A stretch of 64,000 nucleotides of DNA from NCBI GenBank assembly GCA_045595365.1, contig JAZOAI010000033.1, forward strand, positions 1 to 64,000, in the 5' to 3' direction. Positions 1-7,753 of the stretch are shown in pieces (the stretch's first letter is position 1; each line of letters starts with the position of its first letter). The notes beneath the pieces were generated by a model. That model was given only the letters and a program-made list of their open reading frames with translations. It was not told the DNA's origin and made no database searches. Made by a program: the position numbers and the translations under genes. The stretch comes from SIG480 sp045595365. GTDB lineage: Bacteria > Bacillota > Clostridia > Oscillospirales > JAAYXM01.

Positions 1-158
1 GAACTCACGCCTCGCTCCCGCGAGGCTAGGAAACCTCCCCTTTCTCGCTGCGGCTCGGTCACGGTTTGGCTCTGACAATCCACTGGATTGTCATTCACTA
101 CCAAACCGACATTCGCCCTTCGGGCTCACTACCCTCCGCAGCGCATCGCCGGAAATTT
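1..158. repeat. structured intergenic element beyond pheT
   Basis: No coding sequence is evident. The stretch is built of nested inverted repeats: an outer stem (47-53 with 136-142), a middle stem (62-69 with 101-108), an inner stem (74-81 with 85-92), a separate hairpin at 9-26 and a small CCCTTCGGG hairpin near 116-124. Such densely folded, GC-rich intergenic blocks are typical of dispersed palindromic repeats in Clostridia. Only one copy is in this window and its left edge may be cut by the window start, so its identity as a repeat family is unproven. Confidence 0.45.
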
Positions 159-196
159 AAAAAAACACGTGATTTTATAAAATCACGTGTTTTTTA
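159..196 (-). terminator. terminator after pheT
   Basis: A perfect hairpin whose arms are AACACGTGATTT and its complement is flanked by A and T tracts on both sides, so it can act in either direction. It lies 38 bases beyond the pheT stop. The same stem core recurs at 36584-36618. Confidence 0.8.
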
Positions 197-233
197 TCCT
201 TAACAGTGCACTTCATACAGCGCAGTTTTTCTT

Positions 234-2594
234 TTACTTTTTCAGTTGTATTCCTTCAGAGTCAAGGCGTTTGATGATTGCTTCCGAAACGTCCATAACC
301 TCTTCTCTCGTAAGCGTCTTTTCCTTATGCGAGAAAACGATTCTGACGGTTATTGACTTTCCGCTCTCGTCGGTATATGTGTCTGCGACGTAAACCTTTT
401 TGATAAGCGGAGAGTTTTCTGCCTCAATTGCTTTTGAAATGGGCGCAAATTTCTCACTTACAAAGGATAAGTCGATCTCAATTTCAGGGTACTTTGACGG
501 CTCCTCATAAGCGATGCCGGCATTTCCGAGTGTTGCAAAGAGAGCGACGTCAATTTCCGCAAAAACGATGCTTGCCTTTTTGTCTATCTTCTTTGAAACC
601 TGAGCAGAGCATACCCCTATTTCGCCGAGCTTTACACCCGCGCAATAGATTGCATTTAGGTTCTTCGGGTGCTTGTATGAGCTTTTTTCTTCGACCTTTT
701 CAAAGGTGAGCGGAAGATGCTTTATATCGTCAGCAATAACTGCGAGCATATCGCGAAGCTCAAAGTAGAGTGTTTCGACATCCTTCGTTTTCGAGAACAG
801 CGTTATTGCAAGCTTCTTACTCTCATCACAGAGGTTTTCGGAATTTAAGCCGCTAACCGTTCTTCCAATCTCGAAGACTCCGAAATCCGGAGCGAACGAG
901 GTGTTGTATTTCACCTGACAAAGCTGTGTCGGGATTATCGAACGGCGGATAGTCTTGATGTTCGGGTTTGTCGCGTTAATAAGCTCAACATTCGGCTCAA
1001 TGTCAATTCCGAGCGCCTTATATTCGTCGTAATACGCCCAGATGTAGGAGTGGAGTTCGTGGAGAGAATATCTCTTTACAAGGACATCCTTGATTCTCTC
1101 CTCATCTGTCTTTTCCTGTGCCGCACGGACAGGATAAAGAGGAACAGCCGCCGTGTTGATGTCAAAGTTGTCGTATCCGTAGATTCGTGTGATCTCTTCG
1201 ATGATGTCTGCCTTGATTGTGACATCTTTCGTAGCGCGCCAGGAAGGAACCTTGACTGTAAAGTCATCTCCATTAACACTCACGCCAAACCCAAGAGACT
1301 GCAACGTTTTCACAATCTGCTCATTTGAGATTTCAATGCCTGTATAGCGGTTTACGAAATTCTTTGAAAACTCAAGAGTTTTCTCGTCATACTTCTTTAC
1401 ATACTCATCCGTGAGCGAGCTTGTAACCGTTGCACCGCTGTCAATATCAGTGAGAAGCTTTACGAAACGGGCAATTGCCGGGACCGTCATTTCGGGGTCA
1501 AGGCTCTTTTCATAACGCTGTGATGCATCTGTTCTGTGAGCGAGGCGAACCGTTGATTTGCGGATTGATGATGCATCAAACGTTGCAGATTCGAGAGTGA
1601 GAGAGCTTGTGTCCTCAACTATTTCAGAATCAAGGCCACCCATAATACCTGCTATAGCAACGGGATTGTCACCATTGCAAATCATAAGTGTATCGCTGTC
1701 AATGTCGCGCTCGATGTTGTCGAGAGTTGTAAACTTGAACGGCTTTTCAAATCTCTTGACGCGGATTTTATCCACCTTTCTTGAATCAAACGCGTGCATC
1801 GGCTGGCCCATTTCAAGCATAAGGTAGTTCGTGAGGTCAGCAAGGAGGTTTAATCCGCGCATTCCGCAGTAGTAAAGGCGGATTCTCATATTCATCGGAC
1901 TTTCGTGCTTTGTTATATTCTCAAAGCGAAGTGCAGAGTAGCGGTAGCAAAGCTCATCTTCAATCTTGAGGTCAAGACTAGGAAGAGACTTGTATGCATC
2001 AAGGTCACAAACCTCAAGCGGGCGAAGCTCGCGACCTGCAATAGCGGCGAACTCGCGGGCGATGCCGTAGTGTCCCCAGAGGTCGGGGCGGTTTGTGAGA
2101 GACTTGTTGTCAACCTCAAAGATGATGTCGTCAATATCGTAAATTGTCTTTATGTCTGTTCCGTTTGCAATCGAAGGGCAGATGTCCATAATCCCGTCGT
2201 TGTTGTCAGAAATTCCAAGCTCGCGTTCAGAGCAACACATACCGCAGGATGTGTAGCCCGCAAGCTTTCTCGGGGCAATTTCAATCTCTCCGATTTTTGC
2301 ACCGAGCTTTGCAAACGCGGTTTTCATACCTACTCTTACATTCGGCGCTCCGCAGACAACGTCAATAAGCTCACTCTCGCCAGCATCAACTTTTAAAAGG
2401 TGAAGCTTCTTTGACTCGGGGTGGTCCTCAACTGACTTTATCTCTGCGACAACAATCCCCGAAATGTCGCTTCCCTTGAAGAAAATTTCATTTTCTACTT
2501 CCGCTGTAGAAAGGGAGAATTTATTAATAAGCTCGAGCTTGTCGAGTCCTGAAAGATCAACAAAGTCCGAAATCCAGTTCATTGATAAAAACAT
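234..2594 (-). CDS. pheT: phenylalanine-tRNA ligase beta subunit
   Basis: The 786-residue product is the beta chain of the alpha2-beta2 phenylalanyl-tRNA synthetase, which charges tRNA-Phe in the cytoplasm. An EMAP-type tRNA-binding domain occupies roughly residues 40-150, the B3/B4 editing region roughly 210-380, the B5 domain roughly 400-470, and an FDX-ACB anticodon-binding domain the last 95 residues. Length matches the bacterial family. It starts 18 bases after pheS stops, with AAAGGAG ten bases before the ATG, so the two subunits are co-transcribed under the Phe T-box. Nothing looks degraded. Confidence 0.97.
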   Translation of the reverse strand: MFLSMNWISDFVDLSGLDKLELINKFSLSTAEVENEIFFKGSDISGIVVAEIKSVEDHPESKKLHLLKVDAGESELIDVVCGAPNVRVGMKTAFAKLGAKIGEIEIAPRKLAGYTSCGMCCSERELGISDNNDGIMDICPSIANGTDIKTIYDIDDIIFEVDNKSLTNRPDLWGHYGIAREFAAIAGRELRPLEVCDLDAYKSLPSLDLKIEDELCYRYSALRFENITKHESPMNMRIRLYYCGMRGLNLLADLTNYLMLEMGQPMHAFDSRKVDKIRVKRFEKPFKFTTLDNIERDIDSDTLMICNGDNPVAIAGIMGGLDSEIVEDTSSLTLESATFDASSIRKSTVRLAHRTDASQRYEKSLDPEMTVPAIARFVKLLTDIDSGATVTSSLTDEYVKKYDEKTLEFSKNFVNRYTGIEISNEQIVKTLQSLGFGVSVNGDDFTVKVPSWRATKDVTIKADIIEEITRIYGYDNFDINTAAVPLYPVRAAQEKTDEERIKDVLVKRYSLHELHSYIWAYYDEYKALGIDIEPNVELINATNPNIKTIRRSIIPTQLCQVKYNTSFAPDFGVFEIGRTVSGLNSENLCDESKKLAITLFSKTKDVETLYFELRDMLAVIADDIKHLPLTFEKVEEKSSYKHPKNLNAIYCAGVKLGEIGVCSAQVSKKIDKKASIVFAEIDVALFATLGNAGIAYEEPSKYPEIEIDLSFVSEKFAPISKAIEAENSPLIKKVYVADTYTDESGKSITVRIVFSHKEKTLTREEVMDVSEAIIKRLDSEGIQLKK

Positions 2595-2612
2595 AATTCA
2601 TTCTCTCCTTTC

Positions 2613-3665
2613 TTACTTATCGTCCGTAAACTGCGAAAGAACCTTGAGGCTTCCGGAGTTTAGGTCACGAATATCTTTTACGCCGTATTTCATCATTGCA
2701 AGTCTTGTGAGACCAAGACCGAAAGCAAAGCCTGTGTATTCCTCGGGGTCGATTCCGCCCGCCTTAAGAACCTCCGGGTGAATCATACCACACGGGCAAA
2801 GCTCAAGCCAACCGCTGTGCTTACAGGAAGCGCAACCCTCTCCGCCGCAGATAAGGCAGGAGATGTCAAGCTCAAATCCGGGCTCGACGAACGGGAAGAA
2901 ACCCGGGCGGAGGCGAACCTTGATGTCCTTCTTGAAAACTTCAGAAAGCATAGTCTTCATAAAGAAGATGAGGTTTGAAATTGAAATATTCTTATCTACC
3001 ATAACGCCTTCCATCTGGAAGAAGGTGTTCTCGTGGCAGGCATCCGTTGCTTCGTTTCTGAAGCATCTCCCCGGGAAAATTGCCTTGATTGGCTTTCCTT
3101 CATTAACGAGCGCATCCTTATACTTTTTGTAGATAGCATTCTGCGCAGCCGACGTGTGTGACTTGAGAAGCTGGCCGTTTTCGAGATAATACGTGTCCTG
3201 CATATCACGCGCCGGATGGTTCTTCGGGATATTGAGAGCCTCGAAGCACTCATAGTCTGTTACTATTTCGCTGTAATCCTCAACAGCGAAGCCCATCGAA
3301 CGGAATATCTCCTCACACTGGCGCTGGACAAGCGTGATGGGGTGATATGACCCGCGCTCAAGGCTTGCAGGGACTGACACATCAAACTCGGGCATAAGGT
3401 TATTCTCGCGCTCAATTTCTGCCGCGTGGATTGCCTCGCGCTTCTTCGAAATCTCCTCGCCTGCCTCTTCCTTAAGAACATTGACCGCCTGGCCAAACTC
3501 CTTCTTCTCCTCCGGAGAGAGGTTCTTCATATCCTTTAAAAGCTCGGTTATGAGGCCCTTCTTGCCGAGGTATTTAACTCGCACTTCTTCAAGAGCTTCC
3601 ATTGTGCTGCATGCTTCAAGCTCTTTTAAAAGGTCAAGCTTCAGTGCGTTTGTTTTCTCTGACAT
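2613..3665 (-). CDS. pheS: phenylalanine-tRNA ligase alpha subunit
   Basis: The 350-residue catalytic alpha chain of phenylalanyl-tRNA synthetase. An N-terminal coiled-coil arm is followed by the class II catalytic core with FRNEATDACHENTFFQ (motif 2 region) and a C-terminal GFAFGLGLTRLAMMKYG (motif 3). A Cys-rich insert (CLICGGEGCASC) near residue 265 is normal for clostridial PheS. The reading frame extends upstream to 3806 but that part is the T-box leader; the ATG at 3665 is preceded by AAAGGAAA and begins the family N-terminus. First gene of the pheST operon. Confidence 0.97.
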   Translation of the reverse strand: MSEKTNALKLDLLKELEACSTMEALEEVRVKYLGKKGLITELLKDMKNLSPEEKKEFGQAVNVLKEEAGEEISKKREAIHAAEIERENNLMPEFDVSVPASLERGSYHPITLVQRQCEEIFRSMGFAVEDYSEIVTDYECFEALNIPKNHPARDMQDTYYLENGQLLKSHTSAAQNAIYKKYKDALVNEGKPIKAIFPGRCFRNEATDACHENTFFQMEGVMVDKNISISNLIFFMKTMLSEVFKKDIKVRLRPGFFPFVEPGFELDISCLICGGEGCASCKHSGWLELCPCGMIHPEVLKAGGIDPEEYTGFAFGLGLTRLAMMKYGVKDIRDLNSGSLKVLSQFTDDK

Positions 3666-3695
3666 AACACCATTTCCTTTCGTTTTAAAATAAAT

Positions 3696-3945
3696 AAAAA
3701 ACCCGCCCCGAAAAATCGGGACGAGCTGAAATTGCCCGCGGTACCACCCAGATTCAGGAACTTTATTCCTGCACTTTTTCTGGCGCAATTGCGTGAGCGC
3801 CGACACCCTGCTTAGCCCTTCCGGTTTTCACAGAAAGCTCCCGCGCTGAAATTCATCTGCCGAGCCTTTGCGGAAACTCTCAGCCCAATGATTTCCACTC
3901 TCTTAAACAGCTCTGCACAAACTACTTACACGCGTTCATAGCTTA
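3696..3945 (-). promoter_or_regulatory. T-box leader of pheST, specifier UUC (Phe)
   Basis: The transcript carries the T-box sequence (TGGGTGGTACCGCGGGCA at 3750-3733) and a terminator hairpin with six U at 3725-3696, plus a stem I with the AGAGAG-type distal region. In the specifier loop the triplet at 3850-3848 is UUC, which fits its own downstream genes, the Phe-tRNA ligase. Uncharged tRNA-Phe is expected to stabilise the antiterminator. The position of this triplet relative to the following GAGC is used below as a ruler for the other three T-boxes. The rest of the pheS-azlD gap holds only this leader and its promoter. Confidence 0.95.
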
Positions 3946-3951
3946 TCTAAC

Positions 3952-3980
3952 ATTTTAATCTATTTTATGAAAAAAGTCAA
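3952..3980 (-). promoter_or_regulatory. sigma-A promoter of pheST
   Basis: TTGACT (3980-3975), a 17-base spacer and TAAAAT (3957-3952), placing the transcript start near 3945 at the foot of the T-box. Confidence 0.8.
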
Positions 3981-3987
3981 ATCTTTT

Positions 3988-4299
3988 TTATATTCCGGCC
4001 AACAACAAAACAAATGCCGCAAGTGCGGATGAGGCGGCAACCGTAAGAAGTCCCGCTCCTCGATATGCAATAACTATTCCGACCGCGCATCCGACAACCG
4101 CCGACGGCAGACTCCCCGTGCTGTAGAACACCGCAGGGAATGTCATCGCCGCGAGAACAACGTACGGCACATAGAACAAAAATGAGCGAATCCACCGATT
4201 TTCAATTTTCTTTCTGAAAACCACAATGGGAATGGCACGAATAACATATGTAACACCCGCCATAACCGCGATTGCCGAGAGCAAATACTTCACGTTCAT
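3988..4299 (-). CDS. azlD: AzlD-family branched-chain amino acid export subunit
   Basis: A 103-residue hydrophobic protein with three to four membrane segments, of usual AzlD length. AzlD is the small partner of AzlC in exporters of branched-chain amino acids and analogues. The start overlaps the azlC stop by four bases (ATGA), showing translational coupling. The order azlC-azlD is standard. Substrate is inferred from the family only. Confidence 0.85.
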   Translation of the reverse strand: MNVKYLLSAIAVMAGVTYVIRAIPIVVFRKKIENRWIRSFLFYVPYVVLAAMTFPAVFYSTGSLPSAVVGCAVGIVIAYRGAGLLTVAASSALAAFVLLLAGI

Positions 4300-5012
4300 T
4301 CCGCATCCCTCCCGTCTTCAAATTTAATTGGAAGGAATGTAGCGCAGAGCGCACTTACAAGAACCGTAATTATTATAATCGTCCACCCGCTTGAAATATT
4401 CCGAAGAATAGGAGCGTAGTAAAAAACAAGGCTCGATGCGATGGCTAAGATTGCTGCCGTAAGAACGTTTTTGTTTTCCCGCGCGGGAGGAACGACGATT
4501 GCAATAAACATACCGTAAAGCGCGATTCCCATAGCAGATGCAAGAGAGGCCGGCAAAACGGAAGTCGCAAGCGCGCCCGTCGCCGTACCGCAGGTCCACC
4601 CGACAACGGGAGTTATTATAAGCCCCGCCATATACGAAGCTGTGAGCGGCTCTGTATTTTTTACCGACACGGCGAAAATCTCATCTGTTATTCCGAACGA
4701 AATCAAAAACCGTTGCCACAGCTTCATTGACGGCGAAATTTTCTGAGATACGGAGAGCGACATCAAAAAATACCGCATATTTATAATAAGCGTTGTGATT
4801 GCAAATTCAATCAGCGCCCCCGCCTCAAGCATAATGTTTATCCCGGCAAACTGGCCTGCGCTCGTCAGGTTCGAAAGCGAGGTCAGAATTGCCGCCCACG
4901 CAGGAATTCCGCCCTTTGCGGCAGCGATTCCGAATGCCATTGAAACAGAAAAGTAGCCAAGGCAAATGGGCAGCCCGTCTTTTATTCCGTTTAAAAAATC
5001 GCGTTTTTTCAT
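4296..5012 (-). CDS. azlC: AzlC-family branched-chain amino acid exporter
   Basis: The 238-residue multi-spanning product begins MKKRDFLNGIKDGLPICLGY, the usual AzlC start, and keeps the family motif region AFGIAAAKGGIPAWAAILTS around residue 30-50. About six membrane segments follow. The ATG at 5012 is preferred to an upstream one at 5027 because the family begins here. Forms an exporter with azlD. Its presence in a genome that seems to make branched-chain amino acids on demand (42.7-56.5 kb) may serve overflow relief, which is inference. Confidence 0.87.
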   Translation of the reverse strand: MKKRDFLNGIKDGLPICLGYFSVSMAFGIAAAKGGIPAWAAILTSLSNLTSAGQFAGINIMLEAGALIEFAITTLIINMRYFLMSLSVSQKISPSMKLWQRFLISFGITDEIFAVSVKNTEPLTASYMAGLIITPVVGWTCGTATGALATSVLPASLASAMGIALYGMFIAIVVPPARENKNVLTAAILAIASSLVFYYAPILRNISSGWTIIIITVLVSALCATFLPIKFEDGRDAE

Positions 5013-5097
5013 ATCATCTTCCCACAAATCATATTTGATGAATCAGCCTTAAATGCGAAATAGCCGTCACCTAAAATAAATCTATCGGTTCTATCGA

Positions 5098-5571
5098 TTA
5101 TCGGGCTATTTTGCCGACCTTCGCATTAATAAGGCTAATCAGTTCTCCCGGTGAAATTTCAACCTGATATCCTATCTTCCCTGCGCTGAACACTATCTTT
5201 TCGCACTCAAGGCAAGCATCGTCAATAACGGTTACATATTGCTTCTTCATCCCTATCGGAGAGCATCCTCCGCGTATGTATCCCGTCACCTTGTTTATGT
5301 CCTTCACCGCAATCATTTCAACCGACTTTTCCCCGACCGTGGCGGCGCAGGCCTTGAGATCAAGCTCCTTAAAAACCGGAACAACAAAAACATAGTATTT
5401 TTTTGACGGAGCAACAGTAACAAGAGTTTTGAATACCATGCTCGGCTCCTTCCCTATTTTCCCGGCTACCGAACACCCGTCGTAATCTCCGTTGCTTTCA
5501 TAGGTATGTAATTCATAATCAATCTTGTTTGTTTCAAGTATTCGCATTACGTTTGTTTTAAAATTTGCCAT
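5098..5571 (-). CDS. ybaK: Cys-tRNA(Pro) deacylase, YbaK/EbsC family
   Basis: A 157-residue YbaK-type editing protein that hydrolyses Cys mischarged on tRNA-Pro. It shows the family pattern: N-terminal helix with MRILETNKIDYELHTY, the GKEPSMVFKTLV strand containing the conserved Lys, and RGGCSPIGMKK near residue 100 (the usual GGxSPxG element). AGGTGA stands five bases before the ATG. It lies between a DUF896 gene upstream and azlCD downstream on the same strand, with a 70-85 base gap to azlC. Confidence 0.9.
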   Translation of the reverse strand: MANFKTNVMRILETNKIDYELHTYESNGDYDGCSVAGKIGKEPSMVFKTLVTVAPSKKYYVFVVPVFKELDLKACAATVGEKSVEMIAVKDINKVTGYIRGGCSPIGMKKQYVTVIDDACLECEKIVFSAGKIGYQVEISPGELISLINAKVGKIAR

Positions 5572-5590
5572 TTTGTCACCTGAATTTTAA

Positions 5591-5791
5591 CTACTTTTTC
5601 TTTTCAATCTTTCTCTTGTTTCCCTTTTCATCCATGATATACACATTATTTAATGTGTTTTCCATTCCCTGGCGGAACTTCTTTATATATTCCTGTCTGA
5701 GGCTTGCCTGCTCGGCTTTTTCTTCTTCACTCAGGCCTTCTTCTCTTGATTTTTTTGCAAGCTCATTGATTCTTTTTATAAGTTTTTCCAT
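5591..5791 (-). CDS. DUF896 (YnzC-like) small protein
   Basis: A 66-residue, highly charged protein starting MEKLIKRINELAKKSREEGL followed by the acidic SEEEKAEQASLRQEYIK stretch and GMENTLNNVYIMDEKGN, which is the DUF896/YnzC signature of Firmicutes. The ATG at 5791 has AAAGGA eight to nine bases upstream; a longer frame starting at 5824 lacks a ribosome site. B. subtilis YnzC belongs to the SOS regulon, but I see no LexA box here. Function is unknown. Confidence 0.85.
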   Translation of the reverse strand: MEKLIKRINELAKKSREEGLSEEEKAEQASLRQEYIKKFRQGMENTLNNVYIMDEKGNKRKIEKKK

Positions 5792-5825
5792 AGTTATTCT
5801 TCCTTTCAAAGTCTTCCTTGCCATA

Positions 5826-5985
5826 GGCCCCCTTGCCTAAAGGGGGCTGTCACCGCAGGTGACTGGGGGATTCTTTTTCATCTTATTAAAATCCCGCTTT
5901 TATATCCCTCCACCACCTTCGGTGGTCCCCCTCCCTTTAGGCAAGGGAGGTTTTTTGTTCCTAACATTTTTCGACAATCTTTATA
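5826..5985. repeat. palindromic intergenic repeat, copy A
   Basis: The unit opens with GGCCCCCTTGCCTAAAGGGG and ends with the near-complement CCCTTTAGGCAAGGGAGG at 5950, with internal hairpins CACCGCAGGTG and CCACCACCTTCGGTGG. Homology to copy B (9043-9205) runs on to TTCGACAATCTTTATA. The structure is like a small MITE or REP element. The rest of the gap to 6107 is AT-rich, with nothing recognisable. Confidence 0.85.
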
Positions 5986-6107
5986 TGATTTTGTCAAGTT
6001 AGGGCAAAAAATTATATTTAAAGAATTTATCTTTCTGTAAACTTTGCCCGTTTTTGCAAAACACCCCGAAAAACTGAAACAACATATAAATAAACCAATA
6101 AACGGCA

Positions 6108-7091
6108 TCAATCATCCCGTGCATTTTGAATAAGGATTCTTTGTTCTGAAATCAGGTCATGGCATATCAGTTTATCGCTTTCTAAATTCTCTGCAAAAAG
6201 CGATACGGCATTGATTTGGGAGTTGTTATATGTGGTGTAATAATATATCCCCTTATCGGTATTACAACAGGATGTGTAATGGGTGATCTCATACTCGTCT
6301 CCGACCTTTACCGCACCCCTTATCTGATATACAGAATAAAGGATATGAAAAAACTGATTTATTATCTCCTGCTCAGTTTTTCCAAAAACAGAGTTAAGCT
6401 TTAAAAAAGCGATCTTTACAAATCTTGATGCCGATGACAAATCGCCCGGGAGCCCGATTCCTCCCATCCCCCTCGAATAGGGCTTTAAATCAACTTTATC
6501 CGAAAAAACATTCCTTGTCTCTTCTGCTGTAGCTGACATATAGTTTGTGAGATTGAACATCTGCATATCAAATGGCGGGTTATTCGTCAGAACTCCGGCA
6601 GGTGTATTATAAACTCTGATGCCGTCTTTTGTCTGTTCGACAACCATCGCCTCATTTCTGTCAGCAATTATCCAATGCAGCGGTGACGGCGCGAGCTTAT
6701 CATTAAACGCTTCGCCTGTTATGTTGATTTTCCGAAGCAATCCACGGGCATCCTCTACCGATTCACACTGTGTCAAAAGCCATGGAATGAACTCAAACGA
6801 TGCAACGTTATCCGCACCATGAATTCTTTCCGTATACACTGCATTATCCGGGAAATTCAGCCCCGCCATGCTCAACCCCTTCTCGTTTGTTGCATCAAAG
6901 TACAGCGGAAAATTTTCACTTTCAATTCCCATACCGATTACTGCAAAATGCTCTTTTATTATTTTCCCGTTTCGAAAAGAGAACTCAAACCCTCTGGGGG
7001 TAATTATAACTTTTTCGCCGAAAGAAAGCTCAAAATCAAGATTTCTTCCAAAATAATTGCAATCGGCCGTAACAGAAATTGCCGTACACAC
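6108..7091 (-). CDS. choloylglycine hydrolase (bile salt hydrolase / penicillin V acylase family)
   Basis: A 327-residue Ntn-hydrolase. Taking the GTG at 7091 as start gives fMet-Cys, so removal of Met exposes the catalytic Cys2, as the family requires; AAGGAG lies eight bases before this GTG but only two bases from the in-frame ATG at 7097. Counted from this start, Arg16 and Asp19 (GRNLD), Asn79 (GLNFP), Asn170 (LTNNPPFD) and Arg223 (SSASRF) fall at the positions expected for bile salt hydrolases. No signal peptide, so cytoplasmic. Asn79 favours bile salts over penicillin V, but that distinction is soft. It lies inside the block bounded by two repeats. Confidence 0.9.
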   Translation of the reverse strand: MCTAISVTADCNYFGRNLDFELSFGEKVIITPRGFEFSFRNGKIIKEHFAVIGMGIESENFPLYFDATNEKGLSMAGLNFPDNAVYTERIHGADNVASFEFIPWLLTQCESVEDARGLLRKINITGEAFNDKLAPSPLHWIIADRNEAMVVEQTKDGIRVYNTPAGVLTNNPPFDMQMFNLTNYMSATAEETRNVFSDKVDLKPYSRGMGGIGLPGDLSSASRFVKIAFLKLNSVFGKTEQEIINQFFHILYSVYQIRGAVKVGDEYEITHYTSCCNTDKGIYYYTTYNNSQINAVSLFAENLESDKLICHDLISEQRILIQNARDD

Positions 7092-7222
7092 AGACATCAC
7101 TCCTTATGGATATTCTGTGTAGTACATCCTCCGTTTAAACCTTTTAACCCTTAAATTCGTCCTTTGTGGAATCTCCTGATTTTTTTCGGCTAAAATTTCT
7201 TTATAACCATATTTGCTCCTCT

Positions 7223-7702
7223 TCAGATGCTTTTTATCGCTTGCCACGCCTCAACAAGCTTTTCCAGAGACCACACAGCATTTGCAGGAGAGGTGGAAGG
7301 CAGGCAAACTGCCTCTCTGTTTATCTGAGCCTTTGTGTACTTTTTAAAGTATTTCTCTGCAGTCTTTCCGTTAACGAAAATCTGCCTGATATCCGCCTCA
7401 CCGAGAATTTTTGAAAGGTCATTCACTTTTACATTTTTGATAGAGCTATCCGAGCTTCCCGTTATCTCGCAGGACGCGATAACATCCCAGAGAGCAATAC
7501 CGTTTTCAAGCAGAAACTTCTTTTTCTCCTCAATAGTCTCAGGCACATCACACTCGAACACGGCGGAAACCACCTTCCAAAATCGGTTTTGCGGATGACC
7601 GTAAAAAAACATTTGCTCACGAGATTTTACTGACGGGAAACTCCCCAAAATCAAAATCTTCGAATCTTTATTATATAAAGGTGGAAATGGGTGTTCCATC
7701 AT
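7223..7702 (-). CDS. DNA-deoxyinosine glycosylase-like (UDG superfamily, HDG type)
   Basis: The 159-residue product carries the uracil-DNA glycosylase fold with the HDG-type first motif LILGSFPSVKSREQMFFYGH and PQNRFW, and the second motif LPSTSPAN near residue 140. Family 6 (HDG) enzymes remove hypoxanthine, the deamination product of adenine, from DNA; related clostridial proteins are annotated as G/T(U) mismatch glycosylases. GAGGTGA precedes the ATG. It stands alone between the bile-salt-hydrolase-like gene and the hydrate epimerase fusion. Confidence 0.85.
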   Translation of the reverse strand: MMEHPFPPLYNKDSKILILGSFPSVKSREQMFFYGHPQNRFWKVVSAVFECDVPETIEEKKKFLLENGIALWDVIASCEITGSSDSSIKNVKVNDLSKILGEADIRQIFVNGKTAEKYFKKYTKAQINREAVCLPSTSPANAVWSLEKLVEAWQAIKSI

Positions 7703-7753
7703 TTTATCACCTCAAAAATATGGCTTGCTACAGATTGAAAATCAAAAGTAAAG

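Noticed and set aside
3666..3806. N-terminal extension of pheS by 47 residues
   Set aside because: This stretch contains the T-box motif and terminator hairpin; the family N-terminus and the SD place the start at 3665.
5878..6111. A 77-residue frame running through repeat copy A
   Set aside because: Part of it is translated from the palindromic repeat and no ribosome site precedes it; the parallel frame at 9016-9228 in copy B was rejected for the same reason.
7101..7222. Promoter or leader peptide ahead of the bile-salt-hydrolase-like gene
   Set aside because: A short ATG frame of seven codons exists, but its ATG abuts the GGAGG and no consensus promoter could be supported.
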